Shown here: positions 38,243-51,124 of the stretch, in pieces
Layout of the letters: each line of letters opens with the position of its first letter
Position numbering within the stretch: the stretch's first letter is position 1
NCBI GenBank assembly: GCA_018389105.1
Contig: JACATO010001582.1
Span: 16,001 to 80,000, forward strand
Direction: 5' to 3'
DNA from: Nautilus pompilius
Lineage: Eukaryota > Mollusca > Cephalopoda > Nautilida > Nautilidae
Length of the DNA: 64,000 nucleotides
Notes under the pieces: model-generated
Database searches by the model: none
Told to the model about the DNA's origin: nothing
What the model saw: the letters and a program-made list of their open reading frames with translations, nothing else
Made by a program: the position numbers and the translations under genes

Positions 38243-41200
38243 TTTGAAGGGACGGGCCTTTCTTTGTTACTGACACAACTGTTTGTTTTTCCACTCTTTG
38301 TCCTTACACCTGAGAACCGACTGATAAGGTCGAAACTACCTTTCGACCGCGCGATCAGGTGCCGACTTGATCTTCAGCCGGTTCTGCACGGACATGCACC
38401 GATGATAATAACTTGGCGTGGGGGCCCCCCAAGTCCCGACGCTGGGAGATTCTCGATAAAGCACCGGATGTACGAAAACGTGCGTATTATAAGTAGTTTT
38501 CACGCGCGGGAAAGCGGACGTTACCTATTCCCCAGTGGTTCGCAAGGCCAAAAAGCTGGCGACCTTCTTTAACTAATGAAGTAACAAATTTGGGTTAAAC
38601 AGCGCCGTACTGTAAGAATTCGGCGACCCGTTGCTATTTCATGCAGTATGTCGGCTTCTTGTAGAAACCGACAAATGGAAACACGCAGTAGAGTAAACTG
38701 TATTCTATTGGTACAGCCTCAAACCACCTTTTTCAGCAGTCTTAGCACCGAATCAACGATATTAGATCTTTCCTTAATTCCATCATATTGGCACCACGTA
38801 GAGGGATGGATATCTGTGCGCAGCTGAAAATCAAGACGCTCTGCATCAGGCGTTTGATTGGATTCATGTCGGGGCTTTGGGGTTATCCGGGAATAAAACC
38901 GAACACTTTGACACTTCTTCCAGGCCTTGGTCACGCAAAAGGTCAGGGATGTAGCCCCGCCCCCTCCAACCTCCTGAAGAACAAAAGCATCGAATATCAG
39001 TATGTTTTTTTTTTTTTTTATCTAGTACAGCGGTAGGCGAGTATTTAAAGCGATCGGGGTTGTCCGTTTCACTATCCCAGATCGCGGCTCGTTGCTGATC
39101 AGAAACACTTTGGGGTTTAAAGGGAACAGCGGTCGATCGCTTCTCGGCCCATTTCGGTTGCGTGGGCGATATTACCAAAAGAATCTTGAGACTCTGGGTG
39201 CGGACGTAACGAGATGGCCTGTTCGTGCCGTGGTGGGCGTCGCCGTCGAAGGTCTTCCGGGATCGCTTTGCTTCAGCAGTAACATCCGGCTCGGTGACCT
39301 TCGATAGGACTGACCACAAACTTCCCATCCAGTGTCTGAACGGTCTTAAAAAAGAAAAAAATATATCGTGAGGATAATCTCTTTTTCGGCACCGTGATAG
39401 TGGGCACTCTACCTATATATCCAATATATTTTATATACACACACACACACACACAACCACACCCGAAATATTTAAAATTCAGGTGGTATTCATTCATTTA
39501 TGCGGTTTGTCAGATTAATGTAGGAGATCACTGTATTTGTAGTCACGTGTTCACGCATTAGTGCTCGCGGGAGATAACTCTACTCACTATATAAATGTGG
39601 TGCTTAACTTCATTTCTAGAGGACACGGATTTCTTCTGGACTCTTTCTTATCAAATATAATTCATTCGGCTTTTTAATGGTTAATTATCACAAGAAACTG
39701 CTCTCGTCCCATTAAGAGCACTGAAGGTCCAAAATGCAAGTTGTGCTTAGTAGATATGCATGTCCTGCCTCTCTCGTTTGGTGATGGAGCCGGTAACTGA
39801 TGCGATATCCGGTGCGCCATATTGGAATAAGGACATGGAAGAAACGTTCCAGTTAGTAGCAGGAGAAACTTATATATCGGCATGTAGAAGTGTGAGAAAT
39901 ACGTATTGAGTTGCTTGAAATGACGGATACTGAAAACAGAAAAAAAAAAAAAAGAGGGGGGGATAAACAAATTTATCTGCAGGAGCTGATGACAGATTAA
40001 TTACACTTAGTTGCAGAAAATTCTGGTGGAATGCGGGCGAGTGTAATGGGCCTTCAGGCGCTACGTGAGACAGTTTACAGTAAGACGCTTACCTCTGGAA
40101 TTAGATGTCGGTCTGACATGCAGCTAGGCAGCGATTCTTCTGTGAAAGATATCTGAAATCCTACGGAAAGTCACCCAACTCGCAGATCGCGGTCTCCGAT
40201 TGGAGAGACCGCGCAATTTACGCAAAAACCCACAATCCCAGGTCAAATGCGTGAGCCTAACCAGACCCCCAAGGGTCAGGATTTTCGAGAGAATTAGTGA
40301 AGGCAAAGAATCGGCCGTGCCTCTCCCTCCTTTCCACGTATACCTCCTGCTACATCGCTGCATCGGTCTAGTGGGATAAAAAATTAAGTATTTTGGAATG
40401 CCGACGTGTTTACTGTCTCTTATAATGCAGTTTGGCAGAGACAGACACAGAATGCACTTCACAGCAAACGTTACCTGCTCAGTGCTCGGTAAATCCTCCA
40501 TAACGCAATTATTTTTTTGTTGTTGCAATTTGTCTTCCTAAACTATACCGTTCTTAGTTAGTTCTAGCCCCTGAACCTCGAGGCGTTGTAATGAGGTATA
40601 AGCCCCCCCCCCGTCTCCCTGGATCGCTCTTCTATTCAGAAACCGTTTTTTAGCTTTGTTTAATCGTACCCCGTCGCCAGTGTCGAAGCTAAACCATATT
40701 CTAGAGGACGCTGACCGCGAACCTTCGCACAGAACATCCACAAGTCTATTTCCAAGGAGGTGGGAGGGAGGGCGTTCGTTTGATACCGAAATCCTAGGTG
40801 CGATTATACGACTTTACGAAACCCAGAAGTTCACCAACCTAACGCAGTGTAGCGAGATACGTGAAGTAGTCTCGCGTTTCCGATGTAAGCGTGCGAACGG
40901 ACCGTTCCACCACAGTAATCGCGTTTACATCGATATCCGAAGTAAAGGATCGTATACCGATTTTTTTCTTTTCTTTCTTTCTTGGTAACATTAGCATGAA
41001 ACGTCCTACTCTCAAATCCGGAACGTTAATTGGTTCTTACCTTTTCGGCATCTCTCTTAAATTTGGCCGCGATTTCATCGATTGAGCAAAATGTCGCTTG
41101 ACGAACTCTGCCTCGCATGGGTGGGGGTGGTGGTTAATGTCTCGATCCCAGTTAGGCAGGATATGTGAGGGAAGATATGAACGAAAAAACGGAAGCAAAG

Positions 41201-43659
41201 ACGGCTTCCAACGGTTAAAATCTATTATTATCGAGAAACAAGAGTTCCACAGCTACCGAATATTATTTCCTTCCAACACCAGATTCTTCCCAAGCTGCCG
41301 TCGAGGCTAAAAGCCTTTGTAATAAATATCAGAACTAGATGTATGACGGAAAATGTCAACTTTCTACGCATTTAAATGGCTGTTAAAATATATAATTTCC
41401 AGACCAATATGCAATTATCACCGCACTTTACGAAAGAGGTGATTGTTTGCAACATTTCCCATCTTGTTGTAATTGTATACCTGAAACATCATCAGGTCAT
41501 CCGCAGATGTAAACTTTATCGAAGAAAGCGGCGTGTCGCGGTTCCACGGTTCCATGTTAGAAGCTTATAGTTAGATAATAAGCGTATGAAGGAAGAACCA
41601 TAACTCTGCCGTATTTCACCACTAGGTGGCCAGAATTAAATATAGAAATGCTATGCGTTTAACCGTTGGAAACGCGTGCCCGGTGTGGGTGTCTGCGTAG
41701 AGAAACAGTCTACTTCTTGGAGCTTTCACGCCAGAGAAAAGCCTGGGTAATAGAGAAAAGGAAATAATGGCGGCCGGGCTCGGGCGTCTGGAGCCGAACG
41801 CGGTCGGCAGTCGCTAACCGGAGCGGACCTGTCGCGGTTAATGGTGTCAGCGACGGGGGCGTCTGGCCGGCACAATGGTACCGGTAAATGACAGCCGGGC
41901 GCCGCGCACATTGTCAGCAACAGAGGGACACTTGTTCGCTCCCGCTTGTGTTAACAAGATAGCAATCAGTAAGCGAGACTGTGTGGTAGCCTTTTAATCC
42001 GACAGCCCTTCTGAGAGCAGACAGGCTCAAGGCAGGATGCGTGCTGAAAGACCCACGCCGCAAAAATCGATAAATGGCGGGCGGAGGAGAAGGAGGAGTT
42101 GTCGTTCCTTCTTTGACGTCCCGCTTGGTCATGTTGGGTGCGGATAGGGGAAGGGAGGCAGAAATAAGCCCGGAGTTATCTGAAATATTCGTTACAACGC
42201 CAAAAGCAGATCTGGCGAAAAAGCGACGCTCCGATGACATTCGATTCTCGATGATCGAACCCGCGGTGAGCTGTATGCTACGAGCAATAACAGAAGCGTG
42301 GATCAGAGAAGCCCTTAGCACTCCTTACTCGGCTGTAGCCACTCAGGGAGTCTTGGGGCACAACCTGGGTGCAAGTGCACAGCCGTTGTATCTTTTAAAT
42401 CTCTATCACTCGCCGGTTGAGCCCTAGAAACTGTGGAACACCACCTTCGTCATCGATGTACCTTTTCGTAAAGACAAATTCGCATATCGGTAAATCCCAG
42501 ATGTTTTTACATCACTCAGAGGGTAATTATTGCTCCCAGGCCTGGGCGGTATAAGGTAGGTAAAACTGCCCTGGTACACGGAGGTTGAATAAGCATTGCA
42601 TTGTAAATCAATTTTATTTCCCAGCCAAATACTGAAGCTCCGGTATACCTTTCTTGCTGGCGAGGTTGACATGCTGATTTCGCGTTTTCTGTCGATCAAC
42701 AAAGTATCTGATTCCATACGACATTAGTAAGTAAACTCGTCTAATATTCTGTTTTCTTACAACAACGGATGGAGCAGAATTCTGCCAGACCCATTCCTCT
42801 GGCTCTAGCTGCTCGGACCGCAGCCCCGGAGAACGCCAATCTGCCGAAGCGGTTAGACTCGAAGCCATCCTTACAACGGATTCTTTCAACAACAGCAAAA
42901 AGGATGGGATTTCTTCGTTCTTCTTTATAATAGATTAAGGAAGTCAAATATCAAACCTTCCATCGAGTTTCTGCGTTACCGAAATTCTCGTACACTTGCG
43001 CTTGTTTTGGAAGAACTGAATCGGAAATTATAGCGTGGCATGTTAGAGCTATTGGCGGACATTCCGGTAAAATGTCCAGTAAAGCGATCTGTCGCGTCGC
43101 GGGTGCGATGCAAGCTATCACTCTAGCTACGGGCTTCTTTTTTTTTTAGAAACACGATGTGTCTTGTGTTCGTATGGGTTCTTTCGGCACTGATTTTTCT
43201 ACTCTCACTCAATAGAGAGCTCGGTACTTCTCTGAAGTGTTGGCATAAGAAAGTTAAATTATTTTTATTATATTCGTGTAATAATTTGCTAATTACGGTT
43301 TTGAAACCGAATATAAATATCGATGATATAAATTTTAAAATGTAGACCGAAAATTTTCTTTAAAATAAATAATAATCTAATTTAGGGAACAGTGAATTAT
43401 GAATCAGTTATCTCTGGAAATACTGCTATTATTAGATAACAACTGTAGTTTAGAATCCCCTTATTTTAGTTTCCTTTGCCCGGTGAGATATATTCCGTAT
43501 ATAGTTTTATTTCATATGTAGCCCATTCCTCCCTGACTGAGTGTTCATGTTGTTTCTGTTGTGCCCGTATTGACAATAAATATTTATTTCATTATTGCCA
43601 TAAACTTTACTATTGTCATTATGAACTAATGAATAATAATAATAATAATGATATCTTCA
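38243..43659. other. Long non-coding stretch, no gene recognised
   Basis: Open frames reach 154 codons but overlap on both strands and show no family resemblance. 41760-42130 is CpG-rich and could hold a promoter; frames of 117 (+) and 135 (-) codons overlap there without recognisable domains. A CA run lies near 39435. Confidence 0.4.
41619..41633 (+). promoter_or_regulatory. CTCF-like motif
   Basis: CCACTAGGTGGCCAG matches the core CTCF consensus CCASYAGRKGGC at all 12 positions. CTCF is conserved in molluscs. Binding is inferred only. Confidence 0.35.
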
Positions 43660-44110
43660 TCATCATGAAAAACAGGAGTGTAGAATGGGAAAAATATTAT
43701 ATGATGGTTGCCTGCTCGCCTCCCCGGAGACGGGATTCAACCTTAGAAATTGTATAAGTAGCGTTTCAGCAGCGCCGGAAACACCACGTCCCCAACAGAG
43801 TTGTCTGCCTTGGGTGTACCTTGGACATTCCCTCAGATAGTGCTCAACAGTTTCAGCCACACCGCAGTTTGGGGCGTGTCTTTGAAGCAGCTACTCCCAT
43901 CCTATGGGCATTGCGGAGTGAATGACCCATACCTGGTCTGCGCTAATCTTGCGTAACTTATGAAAATCTCTTTCCACATCTGTTGTTCCTAATTTCTTCG
44001 AATCAAGGCGTCGTTTTCCGATCCAACTTTAACGAGATCATAAATTTCTTTTCGATCGACATATGCCTCCACCCTCAGAGAAGACGACACCAGCTCGACT
44101 CCGGTGGGGG
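43660..44110 (-). pseudogene. LINE C-terminal fragment with CCHC-type domain
   Basis: Read on the - strand, HAPNCGVAETVEHYLRECP (about 43820-43875) matches the cysteine/histidine motif at the C-terminus of many LINE polymerases, usually seen as C-x2-CG...ETVEH-x4-CP. WKEIFISYARL, some 130 bases upstream on the same strand, fits the segment that usually precedes it. At least one frame shift or stop separates the pieces. No reverse-transcriptase core is visible, so only the 3' part of an element is present, as expected of a 5'-truncated LINE copy. Confidence 0.7.
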
Positions 44111-44883
44111 GGAGGGTTAACGAACGGGTAGCTTTGACGACTTTTCTCATCTCATCGCCAGCGTGGCCCTGGCACCTTAATCACCGGTAACAGCGCCATT
44201 TTTGTTTTTTTTTTAAAATCCTAAGCAAAATGTTTGCGATAACAGAATTTGCTGAATCGATTTACTAAAAAATAAAGAACCTTAAACGGTTCCCTAATTT
44301 CAATATAATGTTATGGGAAAACGTGGTGGTGGTACGCTAAAAAGTCTAGCGCACTATTTTTTTTTTTTAATTTTTTTTTTTTTTTTTTACAGTATTTGGT
44401 TTCTCCGCTTCTGTAAACCAGCTTTCAGGGCTGTTTATCCTTCAGTGATATACGATTCTGCCGGCTTATTTACTTCGAATTTGATGATATCTCTGTCGCC
44501 GGTTCTTAGCAGCGTCATATCGAATCCTGCGTGTGGTTGTCTTTAAATTCAATAAGAGGGAGCGGTGGAGAGAAATTCCGTACAGAAGAGGCACCCCCAC
44601 TCATAATTAAGTAATCGGGCACTTACTTTCAAATAATTAAACTAAGATTTAAAAAAAAAAGGAGTAAAAACGTCTAAAATTAACTTTAACGGTATTTGAA
44701 ATGACGATTTACTTGTTGGGGGTTTTTTTTGTGTGTGTGTGTTGGTGGCTGGTTCATCGTGCGATCCAAAAAATTAAAATGCCATTTACTATGTTAGGGT
44801 TTTAACAAACAAACTGCTTGTTTTTACGTTAGTGTGCTATTAGGCCGTGTTGCTTTAACAGTCAACGTGTACATGTCTGTGTG
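44111..44883. other. No gene recognised
   Basis: T- and A-homopolymer-rich sequence, including poly-T near 44357-44390. Nothing supported. Confidence 0.5.
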
Positions 44884-45072
44884 CGAGAGAGAGAGAGAGA
44901 GAGATGGGAGATTGAGAGAGAGAGAGAGGATGGGAGAGAGAGGAGAGAGAGAGAGAGAGAGAATGGTGAGAGAGAGAGAGAGAGATGGAGATGGTGAGAG
45001 AGAGAAGAGATGGAGAGGGTGAGAGAGAGAGAGAGAGAGAGAGAGATGGTGAGAGAGAGAGAGAGAGATGGA

Positions 45073-45110
<38 letters not shown>

Positions 45111-45178
45111 TGGTGAGAGAGGAGAGAGAGAGGAGAGATGTGACGAGAGAGAGAGAAAGATGGAGATGGTGCGATCGA
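44884..45178 (+). repeat. GA-rich repeat with GATGGTGA insertions
   Basis: GA dinucleotides are broken by short ATGG groups at irregular 20-40 bp spacing. The Ser/Leu-rich and Arg/Glu-rich open frames across it are repeat artefacts. Confidence 0.92.
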
Positions 45179-45185
45179 GAGCTCC

Positions 45186-45233
45186 GAGCGAGCTCGCTCG
45201 CTCTGTCGCTGAGGATCCTGAGCGAGCGAGAGC
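45186..45233. other. Palindrome and inverted repeat (hairpin)
   Basis: GAGCGAGCTCGCTC at 45186-45199 is a perfect 14-bp palindrome. CTCGCTCGCTC (45193-45203) is also the exact reverse complement of GAGCGAGCGAG (45220-45230), giving an 11-bp stem with a 16-base loop. A further palindrome, GAGAGATCTCTC, follows at about 45237-45248. It sits at the edge of the GA repeat. Confidence 0.75.
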
Positions 45234-45383
45234 GAGAGAGAGATCTCTCGAGATGGCCTCGAGATCGCTTCTATCTGGAGCTCTCTCGGAGAGAGACGAA
45301 GAGAAACCGGGGTCAATTTTTACGGGACTACTGATTCTTAATCAAACGAGTACATTAGCTTTAATCGATGTAAGATGCTACCA

Positions 45384-45778
45384 TCGAAGGTCAAAACATA
45401 TTGACGTCGATTATAGTTCATCTAAGATAAAAATATATATGACGTGGATTATAGCTCATCTGCGGTCAAACTACACGACGTGGATTACAGCTCATCTGAT
45501 GTCAAAATATATGAGGTGGATTATAGCTCATCTGAGGTCAAACTATATGACGGGGATTATAGCTCATCTGATGTCAAAATATATGAGGTGGATTATAGCT
45601 CATCTGAGGTCAAACTATATGACGGGGATTATAGCTCATCTGATGTCAAAATATATGACGTGGATTATAGCTCATCTGATGTCAAAATATATGAGGTGGA
45701 TTATAGCTCATCTGAGGTCAAAATAGATGACGTGGATTATAGCTCATCTAAAATTAAACTATATGATGTCAACTATAG
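45384..45778 (+). repeat. 36-bp tandem repeat
   Basis: About eleven copies of a 36-bp unit built from GGATTATAGCTCATCTG, a TCAAA group and TATATGA. Two unit types (GATGTCAAAATATATG and GAGGTCAAACTATATG) partly alternate, so a 72-bp higher-order unit is visible. Because 36 is a multiple of three, long open frames result. Confidence 0.95.
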
Positions 45779-48700
45779 CTTTAATTGTGTGTTCATTTAG
45801 GAATTACTGATGCTGTAACAACTTATCTCTTTAACAACCAGCTCCGGTTTCCCTTACTTTCCTCACCCCGAAAAAATATTACGGGTAGTAGCAGTTTTCT
45901 TTCTAAACTTGTTTGCTGGCAGACGATTAAGCACCCTTTCACTGCCCGATGAGATGTTACTCGAGATGCGCTGTATCTTTAACGACTCGCATGAAAGACC
46001 GAAAAGCGATCCGCACGTGCTATTTACATAGCATTCAGTCTCTGTTCTATGGTGTCGGTGTCTTAAAGTTACTTGCGCGGATATTTCCCGAATTCTCTTG
46101 TCATTTTTTCCCCCAAAGTAGAGCCTTTTTTTTTTTTTTTAAAAAAAGTTGAAATGATTGACTTGATACATTAGGGCGGGCGAGTGGTTATCATGACGAC
46201 CACAACCGAGTGGGGGCGCCACTTTAGCCAAATTAAAAATTTCCTGACTATCAGTTAACCATTTTTAATAACTGACCGCGAAAGCAAACTATTACGATTT
46301 AGTTTTTCTTTGTCAGCTTTTTTTCTTTCTTTCCCGAAGCCAATTTGAATGGGAAGTAATGTGATTGAACGACATATCTAGCATCGTTATCTGAGAAAGT
46401 TCTACGAAGGTCTTGAAGTCTGCCAATAAATTAATAGTTTGCAGCTGAACTAAAACCGTTCTTTCCAATAACTTACCTTCATTTACAATTTTGAATGATT
46501 TTCAGTAAACTAAGCATTTCTATGTTGTTTTAAAGTAAATCGGCGACACGGTTTTCTTGTCCACGAAGTCAGAAACAATCGTGGTTGCGTCTTATCTGCT
46601 CAGAGAATTATGCGTTATTCGGTTCGCTGTACGTCATAGATGTGTTATACAGTGTCTAGGTTGGTTCCAACATCACCACTATCTTTCTCTCTATTTTTAA
46701 AGAGTTAAAATTCTTCAAGATGGCGACTTCCGATATAGCTACACGAGAAGATTCGATTCTTGCGCTTTACTCGATCGTAACGATTGAGCAGTCTTAGAAC
46801 TGAAACCTAACTATGAATGATAGAGGCATAAGTTAGGACTATGTAAACTTCGGCGTTTTGGAAAACTAATGACGGTACCGTGCGATGGTTGAAAAGAAAA
46901 AAACAACAACAAGGAATGACGATGGAGAAGCTGGTATTTTAATTCGCGAAGATTTTTAAAATATTTCAGCTAATAACGGCAGGACTCCCGTCAGGAGACT
47001 AGCGGTATCCTAGAGACCGACGACCATCCTGGCAAGAGTGATGTACTAAGATCTCTTTCGTCAGACGTGACTGACATATCTAGGCCGAGTTCGCGTTTGT
47101 TCAAGTTGGAACGTTAGCGTGAATTGCAATGGCAGTCTGGGAAAGCAGAAAGCCTAAAGATGTAGACGTTGTTTTGGTCGTTTTTAATGCCGATATTTTC
47201 AAGAACTGTTCATCTTTCGACTATTCCTGCCGCAAAATAAACAGATCCAAAGCCGGGCATGCAAGATGAACGACAGACGTCAGACCCGGGCCACTTTTCC
47301 CCCTTAAAGCGATCGGTTAGCGGAAATCCACCGGTGGGCAATAGATAAAGAGATGTCGCGTTGTAACAGGGTTTATAATGATTGATTAATCATCGGCGCG
47401 TTGTAACGAGATTGGGAATGGTTAAGCAAATCGGCGTTATGGCGGGCTTTATAATAATTTTATTTAAACACACTGGTATACTGAAGTTCGTCGGGGTACA
47501 GTCGTGTTCATGAACGGTATCTACATATCGCTGTGATCTAACGAAGTTTATATAAATTATTTAAATGATATCGCGGCTTAACGAGCAGCAACGTCATGTA
47601 ACGAGTTTTTAAAAAATTTTTTTAAAATACTAAGAAACTTCTGGAAAATGACAAAAATGTCTTCAATCTCTGGCGAATTTTAAGATTTGATGATAAATAT
47701 AAAGGTACAAATGCACTACTAAGCTCTACTAAAATTACAATACCCTCCGAAATACACAATCAGCCTCCGAAGCAAAATGTATACATCATAGGTCTTTATA
47801 TTCAAAGTTCTTGTTTTTGTTTTTTCACTTGTGCATTCTTCTAAGCAGCTACTTGCTTGGTCATTGGTCATAAACGTGATAGACTTCTGGCTGACATCCT
47901 GCTGTGAAGTCGGGCAAACCTGTGAAGGGGACTGAAATCAATACATTTTTACAGTTTTTGTTTTTTTAAAAAAAATTTTTTTTTTTTTTTTTACTTCTTT
48001 CTAACTCATAAATCGGTTGTGTTAAATTTTAATGCTTCCCTTGCTTGTCACAAAATCAAACTAGCAACAAATTAGATGCTTTTGATAAATCGCGTCTCGG
48101 TCTTCGCCTTATCTTTGTACTCAGGTATCCGCCAAATAATGCGACTTGTACAAGAAAAAAAAACAGAATTTAACCTTTCACGCCCGGGTCAGCAGTATTT
48201 TCTGTTTGTTTTCCAATTCATTTGGACTCACCAGTCGACGCGAGAGTTATTTTCCCTCACTGCTCTTAATATTTACCTTCCTTACATCATTAATGAAGCT
48301 GATTGTATATTTGATATGCCAGGTAAATTATATAGAATGAGTCCATGATGAGTTACCTTAATGGTTTAAAACATTTTTCATTTTCAATATTACCTGATTA
48401 TTCTTATACATAAAAACATTTTGGTGGAAACTAAAGCCATATTAGAAATGCAATTTTTTAAAGCTAGCTGCGCCATCTGGTGAGCACAGTATAATGCAAA
48501 GGAGGTTCGGTTTATTTAGAATAGTTCAGAACCCATCAATTTAAAGAAAAACCAGGAAGGGGGGGTGGAGAGAAAATAATTTAAAATGCAGTATCTCAAA
48601 CAAAACAAAAAAGAATCTAAGAGGCCAACGAAGGAGGGAACATGGAGAACAGGAAACAGATTGGAACTTATAACGGTGGATTGTGGGAACGCTGGGTAGA

Positions 48701-48924
48701 TTCCTCTTTTGACGGTTGCAGCGATCATCATCAGGGTTAGGGTTTGAAACCAACATCTTTGATACGGTTAAAATAAAAAAAAAGGTGGGGGGGACTGATG
48801 ATTTATGGATACTCTGAACGTTTTGAACCACATTTTTATTTTTAAATCGATTGAATGGCTTTAATAGACTGTTGTGTGTGTGAGCGCGCGTTCTTGACAA
48901 CGTTAAAAAAGTACTAAAGAAAAG
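45779..48924. other. No gene recognised
   Basis: Short open frames only. GCGCCATCTGGTGAGC at 48470-48485 is a one-mismatch CTCF-like site on the - strand. GTTGTAACG-like groups recur loosely at 47350-47600 without forming a clear repeat. Confidence 0.45.
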
Positions 48925-49003
48925 AAATAATAATAATAATAATAATAAAATAATATAATAATAATAATAATAATAATAATGATGATAATAATAATAATAA
49001 TAA
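48925..49003. repeat. AAT trinucleotide microsatellite
   Basis: About 25 AAT-type units with several irregular interruptions. Confidence 0.95.
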
Positions 49004-49493
49004 TTTTAAAAAACCAGGGTGACTAAACAGAATGACAGCAGAAATCCTGACCTGAAAGACGAAGCTATTTCTGGAAAGTCCTTCTAAGGTAAATGGTTCT
49101 TGTGAAAAATAGACTCTTAACGAATCGTCCGTGAAAAGGATTAATTCTTGCAACTTCCTTTGCCCGCCATCTCGCTAAGTAGGAACAAAGCGAATTCCGT
49201 GCGCGTGCAATTACGTTCGATCGAATTCGATTCTGCCTGGCGCCAGCAGCGCCCCCTCTCAACCTCCCCTCCCATCAATGGTTTTACCATCGGGTGAATG
49301 AAGGATTCGGAAGAAAAAAAAACGGTATCCACCGTCGCCGTATCATTACAGTTAAATATCTTTTCGGAAATGATCGGAAATTTGTAAAAAAAAAGGAAAG
49401 ATAATAATAATTTTTAAATCGAATCTTAATATTAGAATGTTGAATTATCAATCGATAATCGCGACGCGAACGGTGAGAAGGAGAGATGGATGG

Positions 49494-49527
<34 letters not shown>

Positions 49528-49543
49528 GGAGGGGGAGAGAGAA
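49494..49543. repeat. TA then GA compound microsatellite
   Basis: A TA run of about nine units passes directly into GA and GGGA-type repeats. Confidence 0.9.
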
Positions 49544-51124
49544 TTCCTCCCTTTCCTTTTCTAAATGAAATATGGCCGCTCGAGTGATAATTTAGCCCCT
49601 CGCCAATCTTTGCCGAGTCAGCAGCCTCTCTACTTTCGTAGCCAGAGGCGAGAAGGGAGCGAACATCGGTGCATGAATATTTAAGACGTCCGGCCACTCT
49701 TCCATCTCCAAGTAAAGCAGCCTCAAGACAAACGCACACGCGTACGTGAGGAGAAGGGAAGATTCATCAGTCCTCTCGGCAGACCTGTCTCCCGCCTTTC
49801 ACTGTCCGGACTAACGCACGCAGGCTAACAACGAGCAGGGAACAGCCGCATTCTTGGGTGGAACTTTACTGGCAGCTAACAGAAACGTAAAAAAAAAACA
49901 ACAAACTAAACACAAGTCAGCAGTCAACTGACTCGGTCGCTTTACAACGGCGAACAGTCTTTAAAAAAAAACAAAAAAAAACAAAACAAGTAAATCACCA
50001 TAAGCCAATTAACCAGAGTCATTATTTGCTTGAGTAAATAATTTAATTAAAGGAAGAAGTCTGACTGTTAGAAAACAGGCTTAATTCACTCCATAACAAA
50101 AAAAAAAAAATTTTTTTTTCAGTAATAACCTACATGCATCATTAACCTCCAGTAAGTTTCACTATTTGATACTTTTCTAACCGGGTGACGTAGTAGCTCT
50201 CCTGCCAAGAAGATTGGAAACAATATGATGCACTTCATAGTTGTGAGAATTGACTTCCTCTAAGGGTTGGATTCTTTGCAATCCTGCTCTTTAAAACAAT
50301 TCTAAACATGAGATATGAAAACGTTTACTTAATTATCTCTTATATTCATCTGATAATGTAAGGTTACTTTTATCTTTGAAAAAAAAAAAAAAAGCACTGT
50401 TAGCAGTAATTGAATTTTCTTTTCACCAAACTAGCGATGTCTTCTCAAAACAGAAACAGACCGGATACGATTTTCCCATGTTCTCAGAAAGTTTTCAGCT
50501 TTAGTATTAGGCTGATCTATTTTAAGTAGGCGAGATGACAGATCCTATAAAATCAATTGAACAGTACGGTAAAAAAAAAGGTATAGATGTTCTTGTGTGA
50601 TTACTTTCTGATTTACCTTTGAGACTTTAGACCGTGATCTGACTTTTCCAAAACGGCCAAGTCTAAGAAAATAACATCTGGCGAAGATGGTCTAGTTACA
50701 CGGCTAAAATCGTTCTCTTTATCTTCTTGTCATACTCTTCTACCCGGATACGCCTTTGCCACGGATCACTGCTACTTTCCAGTATCAATTTTTTAAAATT
50801 CAAGACGTGGGAATTCCTTCTATGCTAGAAAACAACAGTAATAATATTTAACCGGATAGGACGTGGAATGGGGGTTATGGTTGGGCTATTACTCTTCATA
50901 CATCTATCAGTTAATGAAGAAGTGCCAAATACATTGATATAATTTAGACAGGGGTGTGAAGAATGCAGTTGTATGAAACAAAGTGTGTGAGAACAGCAAA
51001 GTAAACAGTAGAAATCACTTCTCAAGTAAGATATTAAAAAGATTTTTAAAAGACAACAGCAAAAGCAATATATATATATAACAATTACTGCAAAAATTAC
51101 TACGAATGAATCGGCTTTTTCTAA
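49544..51124. other. No gene recognised
   Basis: A/T homopolymer-rich sequence with no recognisable coding content. Confidence 0.5.

Noticed and set aside
45010-45726. 238-codon open frame
   Set aside because: It runs through a GA repeat and then the 36-bp array; the content is repeat-derived.
49245-49259. CTCF-like site CAGCAGCGCCCCCTC
   Set aside because: Only the 3' half fits the consensus; five of twelve core positions differ.
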